A stretch of 64,000 bases of DNA from Bacteroidota bacterium. Lineage in GTDB: Bacteria > Bacteroidota > Ignavibacteria > Ignavibacteriales > Melioribacteraceae. The stretch lies in the NCBI GenBank assembly GCA_018818065.1, contig JAHISV010000005.1, positions 726,527-790,526 on the forward strand. Reading direction: 5' to 3'. Made by a program: the position numbers and the translations under genes. The notes under the pieces were generated by a model. It saw nothing but the letters and a program-made list of their open reading frames with translations, ran no database searches and was not told the origin of the DNA. Numbering within the stretch: the stretch's first letter is position 1; the number at the start of each line of letters is the position of its first letter. Shown one piece after another: positions 8,225 through 16,860 of the stretch.

Positions 8225-10033
8225 CTAAACCTTTTTCCCCATGCTTAATTTCTTCCTGTCATTGGGATCAAGATGTATTTTTCTAAGTCTGATGGATTCC
8301 GGTGTAACTTCAACATACTCATCTTCGTTTATATACTCCAGTGCTTCTTCTAAGGTGAATTTAAGTGCCGGTACTATCCTGACAGCTTTATCCGCACCCG
8401 AAGAACGCATGTTGCTCAGTTTTTTACCACGCTGTACGTTTACTTCAATATCAATATCTTTATTATGCTCACCCACAATTTGTCCCTTATAGCAGTATAC
8501 GCCGGGATCAATGAAGAACTTACCTCTATCCTGAAGTGAGTCAATTGCATATGCGGTGGAAGGTCCGTCAGTCATGGAAATCAGAACACCGTTATTTTTA
8601 CCAGTTATCGATCCTTTGAAAAATTCATACTGATAAAATCTGTGATGCACAATAGCCTCGCCTTGGGTAGCAGTTAACAGGCGGTTACGCAATCCCATAA
8701 TTCCACGTGATGGAATATGAAACTCAAGTTTCTGCATGGCACCTTTCATTTCCATGGTGACCATCATACCTTTTCGCTCGCTAACAATTTCAATTACTTT
8801 GCCAGCGAATGCTGGTGGAACATCAACAGTTAATTCCTCAATTGGCTCAGCTTTCTTACCATCAATTTCTTTATATATTACTCTCGGTTCACCGACCTGT
8901 AATTCGTATCCCTCACGGCGCATATTCTCCAATAAAATTGACAAGTGTAAAACGCCACGACCAGACACTTTGTGAGTGTCGGGTGAACCCGTATCTTCAA
9001 CTCTTAAGGCTACGTTTGATTGCAATTCTTTCTGTAATCTGTCATAAAGATGGCGGGAAGTGACAAATTTTCCCTCTTTGCCGTATAAGGGAGAATTATT
9101 AACAGTGAATGTCATACTTATAGTTGGCTCATCAATGGCAATTATGGGTAAAGGCTCCGGATGTTCCAGGTGAGTAATTGTATCTCCAATATCGATGTCA
9201 TCAACACCAACCATTGCGCAAATATCTCCACATTGTACTTCTTCAACTTCTGTACGTACCAAACCATCGAAAACGAATAATTGCTTCAGCTTGGTCTCTT
9301 TAATTGAACCGTCCCGTTTAACAACTGAAAATCTTTCGTTAATATTTATATTACCTCTAAAGACTCTTCCAATACCAATACGACCGACATAATCGTTATA
9401 ATCTAATGTTGTAACCTGAATTTGAAGAGGACCCTCATTAACTTTTGGCTCCGGAAGATGTTCAAGAATTGCATCCAATAAAGGAGTGAGATCTTTTCTT
9501 TCATCCTCAAGTTCCTTTATAGCCCAGCCATCACGACCGCTGGCGTAAATAACAGGGAAGTCCAGCTGTTCGTCTTTTGCTTCAAGTTCAATAAAAAGGT
9601 CATAGACCTCATCCAAAACTTCATCCGGACGGTTATCCGGTCTGTCAATTTTATTGATAATAACCATGGGTCTTAATTTCAGCTGTAAAGCTTTTGATAA
9701 GACGAAACGTGTTTGGGGCATTGGGCCTTCAAATGAATCAACAAGCAGTAAAACACTGTCCGCCATTTTAAGTACACGCTCCACTTCGCCGCCAAAGTCG
9801 GCATGACCGGGTGTATCAATAATATTTATTTTAGTGTCTTTATAAGGGATGCTTATATTTTTTGAGAGGATGGTAATCCCGCGTTCACGCTCAAGATCAT
9901 TTGAATCAAGAAACCTTTCACGCACAACCTGGTTTTTGCGGAACACATCACATTGTCTCAAAATCTGATCAACCAGCGTTGTCTTCCCATGATCGACATG
10001 GGCAATTATTGCAATATTTCTAATCTCTTTCAT
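8225..10033 (-). CDS. typA: Ribosome-associated translational GTPase TypA/BipA
   Basis: 602 residues, the normal length. GTPase motifs are all present: G1 AHVDHGKTT (residues 11-19), G2 RERGITI, G3 [15 protein letters not shown]4 NKIDR. These are followed by the EF-Tu-like domain 2, two elongation-factor-G-like domains, and the TypA-specific C-terminus containing [11 protein letters not shown]. It binds the 70S ribosome and aids large-subunit assembly and stress adaptation, notably in the cold. ATG at 10033 follows TTAGGAATAAA. The RRM protein gene lies just upstream on the same strand, also a common cold-response gene in bacteria; co-regulation is only suggested. Confidence 0.97.
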   Translation of the reverse strand: MKEIRNIAIIAHVDHGKTTLVDQILRQCDVFRKNQVVRERFLDSNDLERERGITILSKNISIPYKDTKINIIDTPGHADFGGEVERVLKMADSVLLLVDSFEGPMPQTRFVLSKALQLKLRPMVIINKIDRPDNRPDEVLDEVYDLFIELEAKDEQLDFPVIYASGRDGWAIKELEDERKDLTPLLDAILEHLPEPKVNEGPLQIQVTTLDYNDYVGRIGIGRVFRGNININERFSVVKRDGSIKETKLKQLFVFDGLVRTEVEEVQCGDICAMVGVDDIDIGDTITHLEHPEPLPIIAIDEPTISMTFTVNNSPLYGKEGKFVTSRHLYDRLQKELQSNVALRVEDTGSPDTHKVSGRGVLHLSILLENMRREGYELQVGEPRVIYKEIDGKKAEPIEELTVDVPPAFAGKVIEIVSERKGMMVTMEMKGAMQKLEFHIPSRGIMGLRNRLLTATQGEAIVHHRFYQYEFFKGSITGKNNGVLISMTDGPSTAYAIDSLQDRGKFFIDPGVYCYKGQIVGEHNKDIDIEVNVQRGKKLSNMRSSGADKAVRIVPALKFTLEEALEYINEDEYVEVTPESIRLRKIHLDPNDRKKLSMGKKV

Positions 10034-10142
10034 TTTATTCCTAACATTTTAAAAATTTAACCGGCAAAGAAACAACAATTTTAGGTGGGAATCAAGTTCA
10101 GCTAATTCTAATAATTGTTTGTACAGGTGTTTAAGGTAAGTC

Positions 10143-10176
10143 CTCCTCTTTAGATAAAATCTAAACTAAAGAGGAG
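10143..10176 (-). terminator. Stem-loop downstream of the RRM gene
   Basis: CTCCTCTTTAG (10143-10153) pairs perfectly with CTAAAGAGGAG (10166-10176) around a 12 nt loop, 7 nt beyond the stop of the RRM gene. No U tract follows on the minus strand, so it may be a terminator or a 3' stabilising hairpin. Confidence 0.55.
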
Positions 10177-10183
10177 AAGGAAG

Positions 10184-10453
10184 TTATCTTCTACCACGTC
10201 CGCCTTTTTTTCTTTCTGGTCTTGCTTTATTAACTATTATTACTTTTCCTTTTAATTCAGTTACATTTAGTTGCTCGATAGCCGCATTGCCTTCGTTTTG
10301 GCTGAACATTTCCACGAAACCGAAACCTTTTGATTCTTGGGTAAACATGTCTCTTACAACTTTTGCTTCTTTTACCTTACCAAATGGGGTAAATGCTTCT
10401 TCAAGGTCACTATCACTTACTTCCGGCGTAAGGTTTCCCACGTATATGTTCAT
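10184..10453 (-). CDS. RRM-type RNA-binding protein
   Basis: 89 residues forming a single RNA-recognition motif: RNP2 is IYVGNL (residues 3-8) and RNP1 is KGFGFVEM (about residues 42-49), with the aromatic positions needed for RNA stacking. The tail KARPERKKGGRGRR is basic and glycine/arginine-rich. Such small bacterial RRM proteins (Rbp, as in cyanobacteria and Bacteroidota) bind single-stranded RNA and are often cold-induced. An AGGAG 6 nt before the ATG sets the start. The gene is probably monocistronic, ending in a perfect 11 bp hairpin. Confidence 0.93.
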   Translation of the reverse strand: MNIYVGNLTPEVSDSDLEEAFTPFGKVKEAKVVRDMFTQESKGFGFVEMFSQNEGNAAIEQLNVTELKGKVIIVNKARPERKKGGRGRR

Positions 10454-10666
10454 ATATACTCCTGATATTATAATATAAAATTCTATGTCTTCTTAGAAAT
10501 AGCAGTAAACAGATCAGTTAAGAAACGTCAGCCGCGGGCTTAAAAATGATGGAACGAATTGTGAGATGTATTACAAAAGAAGATTTTTAAGCTGGTACAA
10601 AAATATCCCTATTTAAGGTGATTAACAAGTTTAATATCCGATAGACTTGCAATGCTTATAAATTGA

Positions 10667-12895
10667 CTAAATACTAAACAAATATGTCATCTTCAGAAGG
10701 ATAGTTCTGTTTAGCGATCTCAGTGTTCCGGTCTCAGTGCTCAGTTCCTCATTGTAAACAAAGTACAAATCACTCCCGGGTGTGTGGATGAGGTTGAACA
10801 AAAAGTTGCCTATTATTACCTCTCTGTCACTATTCCACTGAACAAATGCTTTTGCGAACATTTTTGGTGAGAAGGTATAAATAAATCTGGCGCCCAGTAA
10901 ATCTGTGTTAAAACTTCCTTCAGCCAGATTAACATTATTGTGATTGTACTCCAGATTCATAGCAAAGTTTGAGCTTAGTTTCAGGTTCGCACCAACTGTA
11001 TAACCAAAAATATCTCCACTATAAAACTCACCGGCAGTTATCGAAAATTTACCAGAAAGAGTTTTACTATTATCCGAATTGTACTCCCCGTAAAATGAAT
11101 TGAACTTGTAAGAGCCAATAGGAATGAACATATCATCATGTATTTCAAATTCTTCAGTAAGTCGTTCGTAATTATGCGCATGTATCAGAATCATCTGCGA
11201 ACCATTATTGAACAGTGCCCAGGCACCATTGTAAAACATCTTTGATTCAGTGTTCCCACCCTGATCAGTGAAATATGTGAGGTCTGTAAAAAGGGTGGTT
11301 TGTCTGATATCCAGGAAATCTGGTCGTGGACTAATTCCCAGATTCAATTGAGACTTCCTTACATTCTCGCGGGGGACAAATCCCATCTCAGGATTAAAAT
11401 TTTCCTCTATACTGTTTTGCGAGAGCATGGCATTAAAGAAATCATCCTGATAGAGCAAGTCACCGTAATAAGCGAAATCATTTCCCTCCATGTCTGGTGA
11501 TGATGTTTTAGCAACCATTCCGCTGAACTGAAAATTATTCGTCAGGTATATGTTAGCGTCTATTCCAAATGTTCTGTTATAAGAAGCATCCTCAAGAGAT
11601 TCCTTGTTTAGAGCTATTACTCCAATGTATGATTGTTCAAAGAGATCATGTTTAACACGCGCGACTGTATAGTTGGATTGTGGAATATAAACATCTTCAT
11701 CATCTTCGTTGATGTAGGAAGTTCTATCCGTAAAGATGCTCATCAGGCCTAACCCATAGCTTCCGGATTTGCCAGTCATCTTTATGCCGCCAATTATGGG
11801 CACAATCTCATTATCCTCCGAGAGTCCGATTCGTCTGCTGAAAAATAAACGGGTTGCCGGGATAATTGGGCTGTAAATTCGTTCAGCAAAATCAAAGGTG
11901 GAAGCGCCCTCAAGGAAGAACTCCCGTTTTTCAGGGAAGAATAATTCGAAGCGTGACAGGTTTACCTGCTCCTGATCAGCCTCGACCTGCGCAAAGTCTG
12001 TATTTACCGTGAGATCCAGAGTAATGTTCGAGGTTAATAAATATTTTACATCGCCGCCAACTTCCAGCACTTTCTCGTATGGTTCTCTTTCTTCAAAATC
12101 TCTCTTTAATCCGGCAAGTATAAAAGGTTTTATCTGCAATTTTTCCGGTTGAGAAATCCCCGATATTCCCGATACATGTCCGAATACATCAATTCTGGAT
12201 CTTCCCCAATAGCCAAGGTCGCGAGAAATAAATGACCAGTATGCCTCTTCACGTTTGCGTGGAATGATTCGTGAAAGGTTCATTCCCCAGGTAAGTTCTT
12301 TTTCATCACCAAAGCGCAGGGTCTTAAAGGGAATTCTTACTTCAGCATTCCATCCTACATCTGTAATAGTGGAGGCGCATTCCCAGATTCCGTTCCAGTC
12401 CCAGTTCTGTGCCATGTCATCCGTGTTGGAAGTTAGAACACCATCCCTTTGGGCGCCAAGTGCGTTTGTACTAAAATAGAATGCGTTACGGTGATCGTGA
12501 TAAGTATCGAGAAATATTTCCACGGCATCGTTATCGAGCAGTGACTGATCACGCCGCATTTCAGTTGCAACAATCTCATTTGGCGTATGGTCGTAACACG
12601 CGAAGGCGAAATAGAGATTGTCATCATCAAACATCACTTTTACAACCGTTCTTTCAGAAACGGGAATCCCGTTGTCAGGCTCACGCTGGATAAAGTCTGA
12701 TAAGGGTATGATATTACTCCATGCCGGGTCATCAAAATTTCCATCAATAACAGGAGCGGATTCTGTTTTAATAATTCCAACTTCTGGAGGCGCAAAATCT
12801 ATTACTTGTAATTCCTGTGCAACAAGAGATGAGTTACACAATAACACGGATAGACAAAGTAGAATGGAATATTTTGAAATACAAATAAACAACAA
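10667..12895 (-). CDS. DUF5916 protein with CBM9-like N-terminal domain
   Basis: 742 residues. After a signal peptide ending near LVAQ come a CBM9-like domain (about residues 45-215: PVIDGNFDDPAWSNI, LYFAFACYDHTP, NDAVEIFLDTYHDHRNAFYF) and then a long beta-barrel region (DUF5916) with a final hydrophobic strand, TILLKMTYLFSI. Members are envelope proteins, and carbohydrate binding is assumed only from the CBM9 resemblance. There is no ATG near the signal peptide, so TTG at 12895 (or the next TTG at 12892), preceded by a GGGGG stretch, is the likely start. No linked glycoside hydrolase is visible. Confidence 0.85.
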   Translation of the reverse strand: MLFICISKYSILLCLSVLLCNSSLVAQELQVIDFAPPEVGIIKTESAPVIDGNFDDPAWSNIIPLSDFIQREPDNGIPVSERTVVKVMFDDDNLYFAFACYDHTPNEIVATEMRRDQSLLDNDAVEIFLDTYHDHRNAFYFSTNALGAQRDGVLTSNTDDMAQNWDWNGIWECASTITDVGWNAEVRIPFKTLRFGDEKELTWGMNLSRIIPRKREEAYWSFISRDLGYWGRSRIDVFGHVSGISGISQPEKLQIKPFILAGLKRDFEEREPYEKVLEVGGDVKYLLTSNITLDLTVNTDFAQVEADQEQVNLSRFELFFPEKREFFLEGASTFDFAERIYSPIIPATRLFFSRRIGLSEDNEIVPIIGGIKMTGKSGSYGLGLMSIFTDRTSYINEDDEDVYIPQSNYTVARVKHDLFEQSYIGVIALNKESLEDASYNRTFGIDANIYLTNNFQFSGMVAKTSSPDMEGNDFAYYGDLLYQDDFFNAMLSQNSIEENFNPEMGFVPRENVRKSQLNLGISPRPDFLDIRQTTLFTDLTYFTDQGGNTESKMFYNGAWALFNNGSQMILIHAHNYERLTEEFEIHDDMFIPIGSYKFNSFYGEYNSDNSKTLSGKFSITAGEFYSGDIFGYTVGANLKLSSNFAMNLEYNHNNVNLAEGSFNTDLLGARFIYTFSPKMFAKAFVQWNSDREVIIGNFLFNLIHTPGSDLYFVYNEELSTETGTLRSLNRTILLKMTYLFSI

Positions 12896-13032
12896 GCCCC
12901 CGGAGTTTTATATCGAAATAATATATAGATGGAAAAGTTGGTAAAATATTTTTGAATATCAACAGAATAGGAGACGACCTGTCGATTTATTAGTTCAAAA
13001 TAAAATTTGATTTTTGCAGGACGATATATATC

Positions 13033-13093
13033 TTACGGTATCCGAAACTAATCGGATTTTCTTACGTCTATATATTACGGAATTCGAAACAAA
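13033..13093 (+). promoter_or_regulatory. Pair of 19 bp direct repeats upstream of padR 1
   Basis: The repeat TTACGGTATCCGAAACTAA (13033-13051) recurs as TTACGGAATTCGAAACAAA (13075-13093), 16 of 19 bases identical, with starts 42 bp apart (four helical turns). It ends 10 bp before the padR start. Spacing on one helix face and position suggest an operator for the PadR protein or another regulator; the exact promoter is not clear. Confidence 0.45.
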
Positions 13094-13103
13094 TAGGTGA
13101 AAC

Positions 13104-13418
13104 ATGAGTACACTTAACGGAAATGATGAAATACTGATGTTGACAATACTTGCCCTTGGCAGTAATGCCTATGGCGCAACCATGATGAAACACCTTACAA
13201 AGGTGACCGGCAAGGAATGGTCAATCGGCGCAATTTATGACCCACTTTACAGGTTGGAGAAGAATGATATGATCCAAAGTGAAATAACCAACCCGACAGC
13301 TGAGCGTGGTGGCAGGAGTAAGCGACTCTATAAATTAACAAAGAAGGGCAACGCAGCCTTGCGTGAACATCAACGTGTTCGCAGCGAACTTACAGATGGA
13401 ATTCCACACCTGGCATGA
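13104..13418 (+). CDS. PadR-family transcriptional regulator 1
   Basis: 104 residues, the length of the short PadR group. The winged helix is evident: ILMLTILALGSNAYGATMMK, then GAIYDPLYRLEKNDMIQSE, and the wing with RGGRSKRLYKLTKKG. PadR proteins are usually repressors acting on adjacent membrane genes. AGGTG precedes ATG 13104. The stop overlaps the start of the permease gene (ATGA), a standard arrangement for PadR/permease pairs, so the regulator probably controls its own operon. The effector is unknown. Confidence 0.92.
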   Translation: MSTLNGNDEILMLTILALGSNAYGATMMKHLTKVTGKEWSIGAIYDPLYRLEKNDMIQSEITNPTAERGGRSKRLYKLTKKGNAALREHQRVRSELTDGIPHLA

Positions 13419-16009
13419 GAACTAAAAGGAACATACCACCAAGATTTGCTACATGGTTATTGAAAAAGTTTTCTCTTAGTAGTCGGCAGCCGGATGCCCT
13501 TGGCGACATTGAAGAGCTTTATGAACAACTATTTGAAGACAAAGGAAAAAAGAAAGCAAAATTGTGGTACTGGAAACAGGTACTTAGATCAATACCGCAC
13601 TTAATAAATAATTTACTGTTTTGGGGGAAAATTATGTTTGGTAATTATTCACTTATAGCTGTTAGAAACTTATTAAAAAATAAGCTCTATTCATTTATAA
13701 ACATCATGGGTTTAGCAGTTGGCTTTGCCTGCTGTGTATTTATCTATTTGTATATAAGCCATGAAATGAGTTACGACACTTTCCATAAGGACTATGAAAG
13801 TATTTATCGCATTCCCATGAGCAAGACCTCAGCTACTCGCGTGGCCAAATGGGCAATAAATACAGCGCCTCTGGGGCCGGAACTTATAGCCAATTTCCCC
13901 GAAGTGGAAAATGCCGGCAGAATGGCTGTAACCGAAGAGAAAAGTGTTAAGTATGAGGACCTTGTTTTTTCAGAAGGAGTAAATTACACTGATTCCGAAT
14001 TTTTAGAAATTTACAGTGTCGAATTCGTACGCGGCGATTCGAGGCATGGTTTAAGCAGACCGGAAACTGCTGTGATAACTGAATCTGTTGCCAATAAATA
14101 TTTTGGTGTAGCAAACCCAATTGGTAAAAAACTCTTGATTGATGAAAAGTATTTTGAAGTAACGGCAATTATAAAGGATGTAACTGCTAATTCTCACATT
14201 AATTTTAATATTCTTCTCTCATTAAAAACTATGGAAGAGATTTGGTGGTATACCGACTGGCCGACGGCTACCTGCTTCACATATGTAAAACTGGCAAAAG
14301 GAATTAATGCAAAAGAATTTGAAAACAAGATTAGCAATTATGCACAGAAGTATGCCGGGGCTTTCAATCAGGCGGGTATTGAAATATCATATTGGCTTCA
14401 ACCAATTGCTGATATCCATTTATATTCTCACCTTGATTTTGAATTTGAAACACCCGGGAATCAGCTATACCTCTTTATATTTTTTGGTGTAGGCGCATTA
14501 ATTCTATTTATCGCATGCATGAATTTTATTAATCTCTCTACTGCCCGTTCAAGCAATAGAACGAATGAGGTCGGAATACGAAAGGCGATTGGGGCTTACA
14601 GAAATCAGCTCTTCCAGCAATTTTTGTTCGAGTCTATTCTTATTGTTTTTATTTCATCCATTATTGCGTCAATAATTGTTGCAATATCATTGCAGGGATT
14701 TAATCAGCTTACCGGTTTCAATTTTAGTCTGGGCGAATTTATCAATCCATCTGTTATTCTTGTCTTTTTAATGTTGGCATTAACAGTCGGGTTATTAGCC
14801 GGTACCTACCCGGCATTATTTATCTCCTCCTTTAATCCGGCTTATATATTAAAAGGCTTAAAACTCTCAACCGGTAAAGGAGCAATGTTCAGAAAAATAT
14901 TGGTGGTCACACAATTTTCTATCTCAATTATCCTTATTGTCAGCACTCTAATTATTTTTCAGCAGATTGATTATATGATGAACTCTGACCTTGGATTTGA
15001 TGAAGAACAGAAATTAGTTTTAGTTCTTCCGGAAACAGGAGAAATGCGAGATGATTACGAAACAGCAAAAAACGTGTTTAAAAGTTCAAGCGATATAACC
15101 GGGGCAACTGCATCCTCTCATTTACCCGGCAGGGAATTTTCCAGTACCAGAATATATGTTAATAACAGGGAGGCAGAAACTGGTTTGTCAATGGCCTTTA
15201 TCAGTCATGATCATGACTTTTATGAAGTATACGGATTGGAAATGGTTGCTGGCAGACATCACATGAAAGAGATGGGAGCTGATACAGTATTTGGAAATGT
15301 GGTATTCAACGAAGCAGCAGTAAAAGCTTTTGGTTTTAATTCCGTAGAGGAAGCCATGGAGCAACAATACTGGAGAAGGGGTCTTCCTCTAATTGGTGTT
15401 GTAAAGGATTTTCATGTAAGTGGATTGCAATCTGAAGTTGAGCCGATGTATACGATAATTGGAGGTTGGGCATATCGATACATAACTCTGAATCTTAATA
15501 CTGCTAACATTCAAAAAACTATGGCATTTGTAGAAGGAAAATGGAAAGAAATCTTTCCTGAAATGGCCTTCGAGTATTTTTTCCTCGATACTGAATTTGA
15601 CAACCAGTACAAGCAGGAAATGCAAATGGGCTCGCTATTCAGAATCTCTACTTTGCTTGGATTATTTATAGCCTGCCTCGGTTTATTTGGCTTGTCGGCA
15701 TTTATGGTTGAACGAAGAATTAAGGAAATAGGTATCCGAAAAGTTCTTGGGGCTACAGTCTCTGGTATTGTTATGATAATAAGTAAGGAGTTTTTATTAC
15801 TTATCGGACTGGCAAATATTATTGCCTGGCCTATTGCGTATTTCACTATGCAGCAATGGCTTCAAAATTTTGCCTATGCAACCAGTGTTTCATTCATCCT
15901 GTTTATTATTGCCGGTGTACTGGCCTTGTCAATTGCATTTATTACGGTTGGTTCACTTGCTTTGCGGGCAGCGTACAGCAATCCGGTTGACTCTCTAAAG
16001 TGTGAGTGA
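13415..16009 (+). CDS. FtsX/MacB-type ABC permease with N-terminal prefix domain, 1
   Basis: 864 residues. Residues 1-75 form the permease prefix domain seen in orphan permeases (WLLKKFSLSS, DALGDIEELYEQLFED). Then come a first transmembrane helix (INIMGLAVGFACCVFIYLYI), a MacB-type periplasmic domain, three helices (first FtsX domain, ending STARSSNRTNEVGIRKAIGA), a second helix plus periplasmic half, and a last FtsX domain (ERRIKEIGIRKVLGA). The duplicated layout matches the acidobacterial-type duplicated orphan permeases. No ATPase gene is nearby. Its partner ATPase and substrate are unknown; extrusion or mechanotransmission is expected by family. It overlaps padR by 4 nt. Confidence 0.9.
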   Translation: MRTKRNIPPRFATWLLKKFSLSSRQPDALGDIEELYEQLFEDKGKKKAKLWYWKQVLRSIPHLINNLLFWGKIMFGNYSLIAVRNLLKNKLYSFINIMGLAVGFACCVFIYLYISHEMSYDTFHKDYESIYRIPMSKTSATRVAKWAINTAPLGPELIANFPEVENAGRMAVTEEKSVKYEDLVFSEGVNYTDSEFLEIYSVEFVRGDSRHGLSRPETAVITESVANKYFGVANPIGKKLLIDEKYFEVTAIIKDVTANSHINFNILLSLKTMEEIWWYTDWPTATCFTYVKLAKGINAKEFENKISNYAQKYAGAFNQAGIEISYWLQPIADIHLYSHLDFEFETPGNQLYLFIFFGVGALILFIACMNFINLSTARSSNRTNEVGIRKAIGAYRNQLFQQFLFESILIVFISSIIASIIVAISLQGFNQLTGFNFSLGEFINPSVILVFLMLALTVGLLAGTYPALFISSFNPAYILKGLKLSTGKGAMFRKILVVTQFSISIILIVSTLIIFQQIDYMMNSDLGFDEEQKLVLVLPETGEMRDDYETAKNVFKSSSDITGATASSHLPGREFSSTRIYVNNREAETGLSMAFISHDHDFYEVYGLEMVAGRHHMKEMGADTVFGNVVFNEAAVKAFGFNSVEEAMEQQYWRRGLPLIGVVKDFHVSGLQSEVEPMYTIIGGWAYRYITLNLNTANIQKTMAFVEGKWKEIFPEMAFEYFFLDTEFDNQYKQEMQMGSLFRISTLLGLFIACLGLFGLSAFMVERRIKEIGIRKVLGATVSGIVMIISKEFLLLIGLANIIAWPIAYFTMQQWLQNFAYATSVSFILFIIAGVLALSIAFITVGSLALRAAYSNPVDSLKCE

Positions 16010-16194
16010 AAAAATCAATAGTGATTGGTCAATTGAAAAATGGAATTGGTCATTTGGCTGCGCCGTCATTTGTTGTGATTGGAAATTGGTTAGTAGTTGT
16101 TTGGCATGTATGGATATTGAAAGCCTATCGAGTGGATATTAATTGTTGTTTGATTATTATTTTATCCTAAGTAAGCCTGTTGTAGAAACTAAAA

Positions 16195-16267
16195 CTGTCA
16201 CTCTGAGCTTGTCTCAGAGACTGAAAACACTATAAAGTCAGATGCTGAAACAAGTTCAGCATGACAA
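16195..16267. repeat. Paired REP-like hairpins
   Basis: Two hairpins face each other: CTCTGAG (16201-16207)/CTCAGAG (16213-16219) with loop CTTGT, and ATGCTGAA (16242-16249)/TTCAGCAT (16255-16262) with loop ACAAG. The outer ends GTCA...TGAC are also complementary, and each hairpin is a diverged reverse complement of the other, as in paired REP elements. Such units are common in bacterial intergenic DNA; no transposase (RAYT) is in the window. Confidence 0.6.
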
Positions 16268-16450
16268 AGAGCTGGTTTTGTTAAACCCTGCGAAGGTTAT
16301 CGGATGTTAGATGGGCCTTGCAGTTTTTGGCTTAATGTCTGTCTCTGGTCAATTACTTTGGTCCTTAGTCACCAGGATTTTTGATGTGTGAATTTTTACA
16401 CCCCTTCCTACAATACAACCTTCCTTTGATATGATGGTCTAATTATTTGT

Positions 16451-16480
16451 TACATGTTTTGTGGAACAAATAAACATGTA
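16451..16480. promoter_or_regulatory. Palindromic operator candidate for PadR 2
   Basis: TACATGTTT (16451-16459) and AAACATGTA (16472-16480) are a perfect 9 bp inverted repeat with a 12 bp spacer. It contains the ATGT...ACAT half-sites typical of PadR operators and lies about 60 bp upstream of padR 2. A second weaker pair, AGGGC (16480-16484)/GCCCT (16521-16525), follows. Confidence 0.55.
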
Positions 16481-16542
16481 GGGCGTCAAAATTATATCTT
16501 CCACAATTTGTGTAAGAAATGCCCTAATTCAATGGAGATCAG

Positions 16543-16860
16543 ATGGAATCCTTAACCAGAAAAGAAGAATTAATTCTTTTAGCAATTATCAACCTCGAAG
16601 AGGAGGCTTACCTTGTATCAATTCAGGATCATCTTTCGAGCGTATTGAAAATGAAGATGCTCCTTACTGCTGTTCATGTTCCTCTAACAAGACTTGAAAA
16701 ACGCGGCTTAATAGAATCTGAATATGGAGAGTCTACGGCTGTGCGGGGAGGACGAAGGAAAAAGATATACACGCTGACAGATAGAGGCTTAAAAACTCTT
16801 AATGAGTATAGAAAAATAAATGACATAATGTGGGATAAGTATTCAAAGGGCTTAGTTTAA
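16543..16860 (+). CDS. PadR-family transcriptional regulator 2
   Basis: 105 residues with the same short PadR layout: RKEELILLAIINLEEEAYLV, then LTAVHVPLTRLEKRGLIESE and the wing RGGRRKKIYTLTDRG. GGAGATCAG immediately precedes ATG 16543. The permease gene follows with no gap (TAA then GTG). It is a paralogue of the regulator at 13104, but the two upstream operator candidates differ, so the two modules may answer to different signals. Confidence 0.9.
   Translation: MESLTRKEELILLAIINLEEEAYLVSIQDHLSSVLKMKMLLTAVHVPLTRLEKRGLIESEYGESTAVRGGRRKKIYTLTDRGLKTLNEYRKINDIMWDKYSKGLV

Larger units (their letters stand above)
16010..16542. other. Intergenic region between PadR/permease modules
   Basis: 533 bp without a credible gene. 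It holds AT-rich degenerate repeats of the type ATTGGTCAATTG/ATTGGTCATTTGG (about 16025-16085), a two-hairpin REP-like element at 16195-16267, and a palindromic operator candidate at 16451-16480 directly before the second padR. Confidence 0.7.

Noticed and set aside
12618..12944. 108-residue plus-strand frame opposite the DUF5916 gene
   Set aside because: It is antisense to a well-supported gene, with no ribosome site and no domain.
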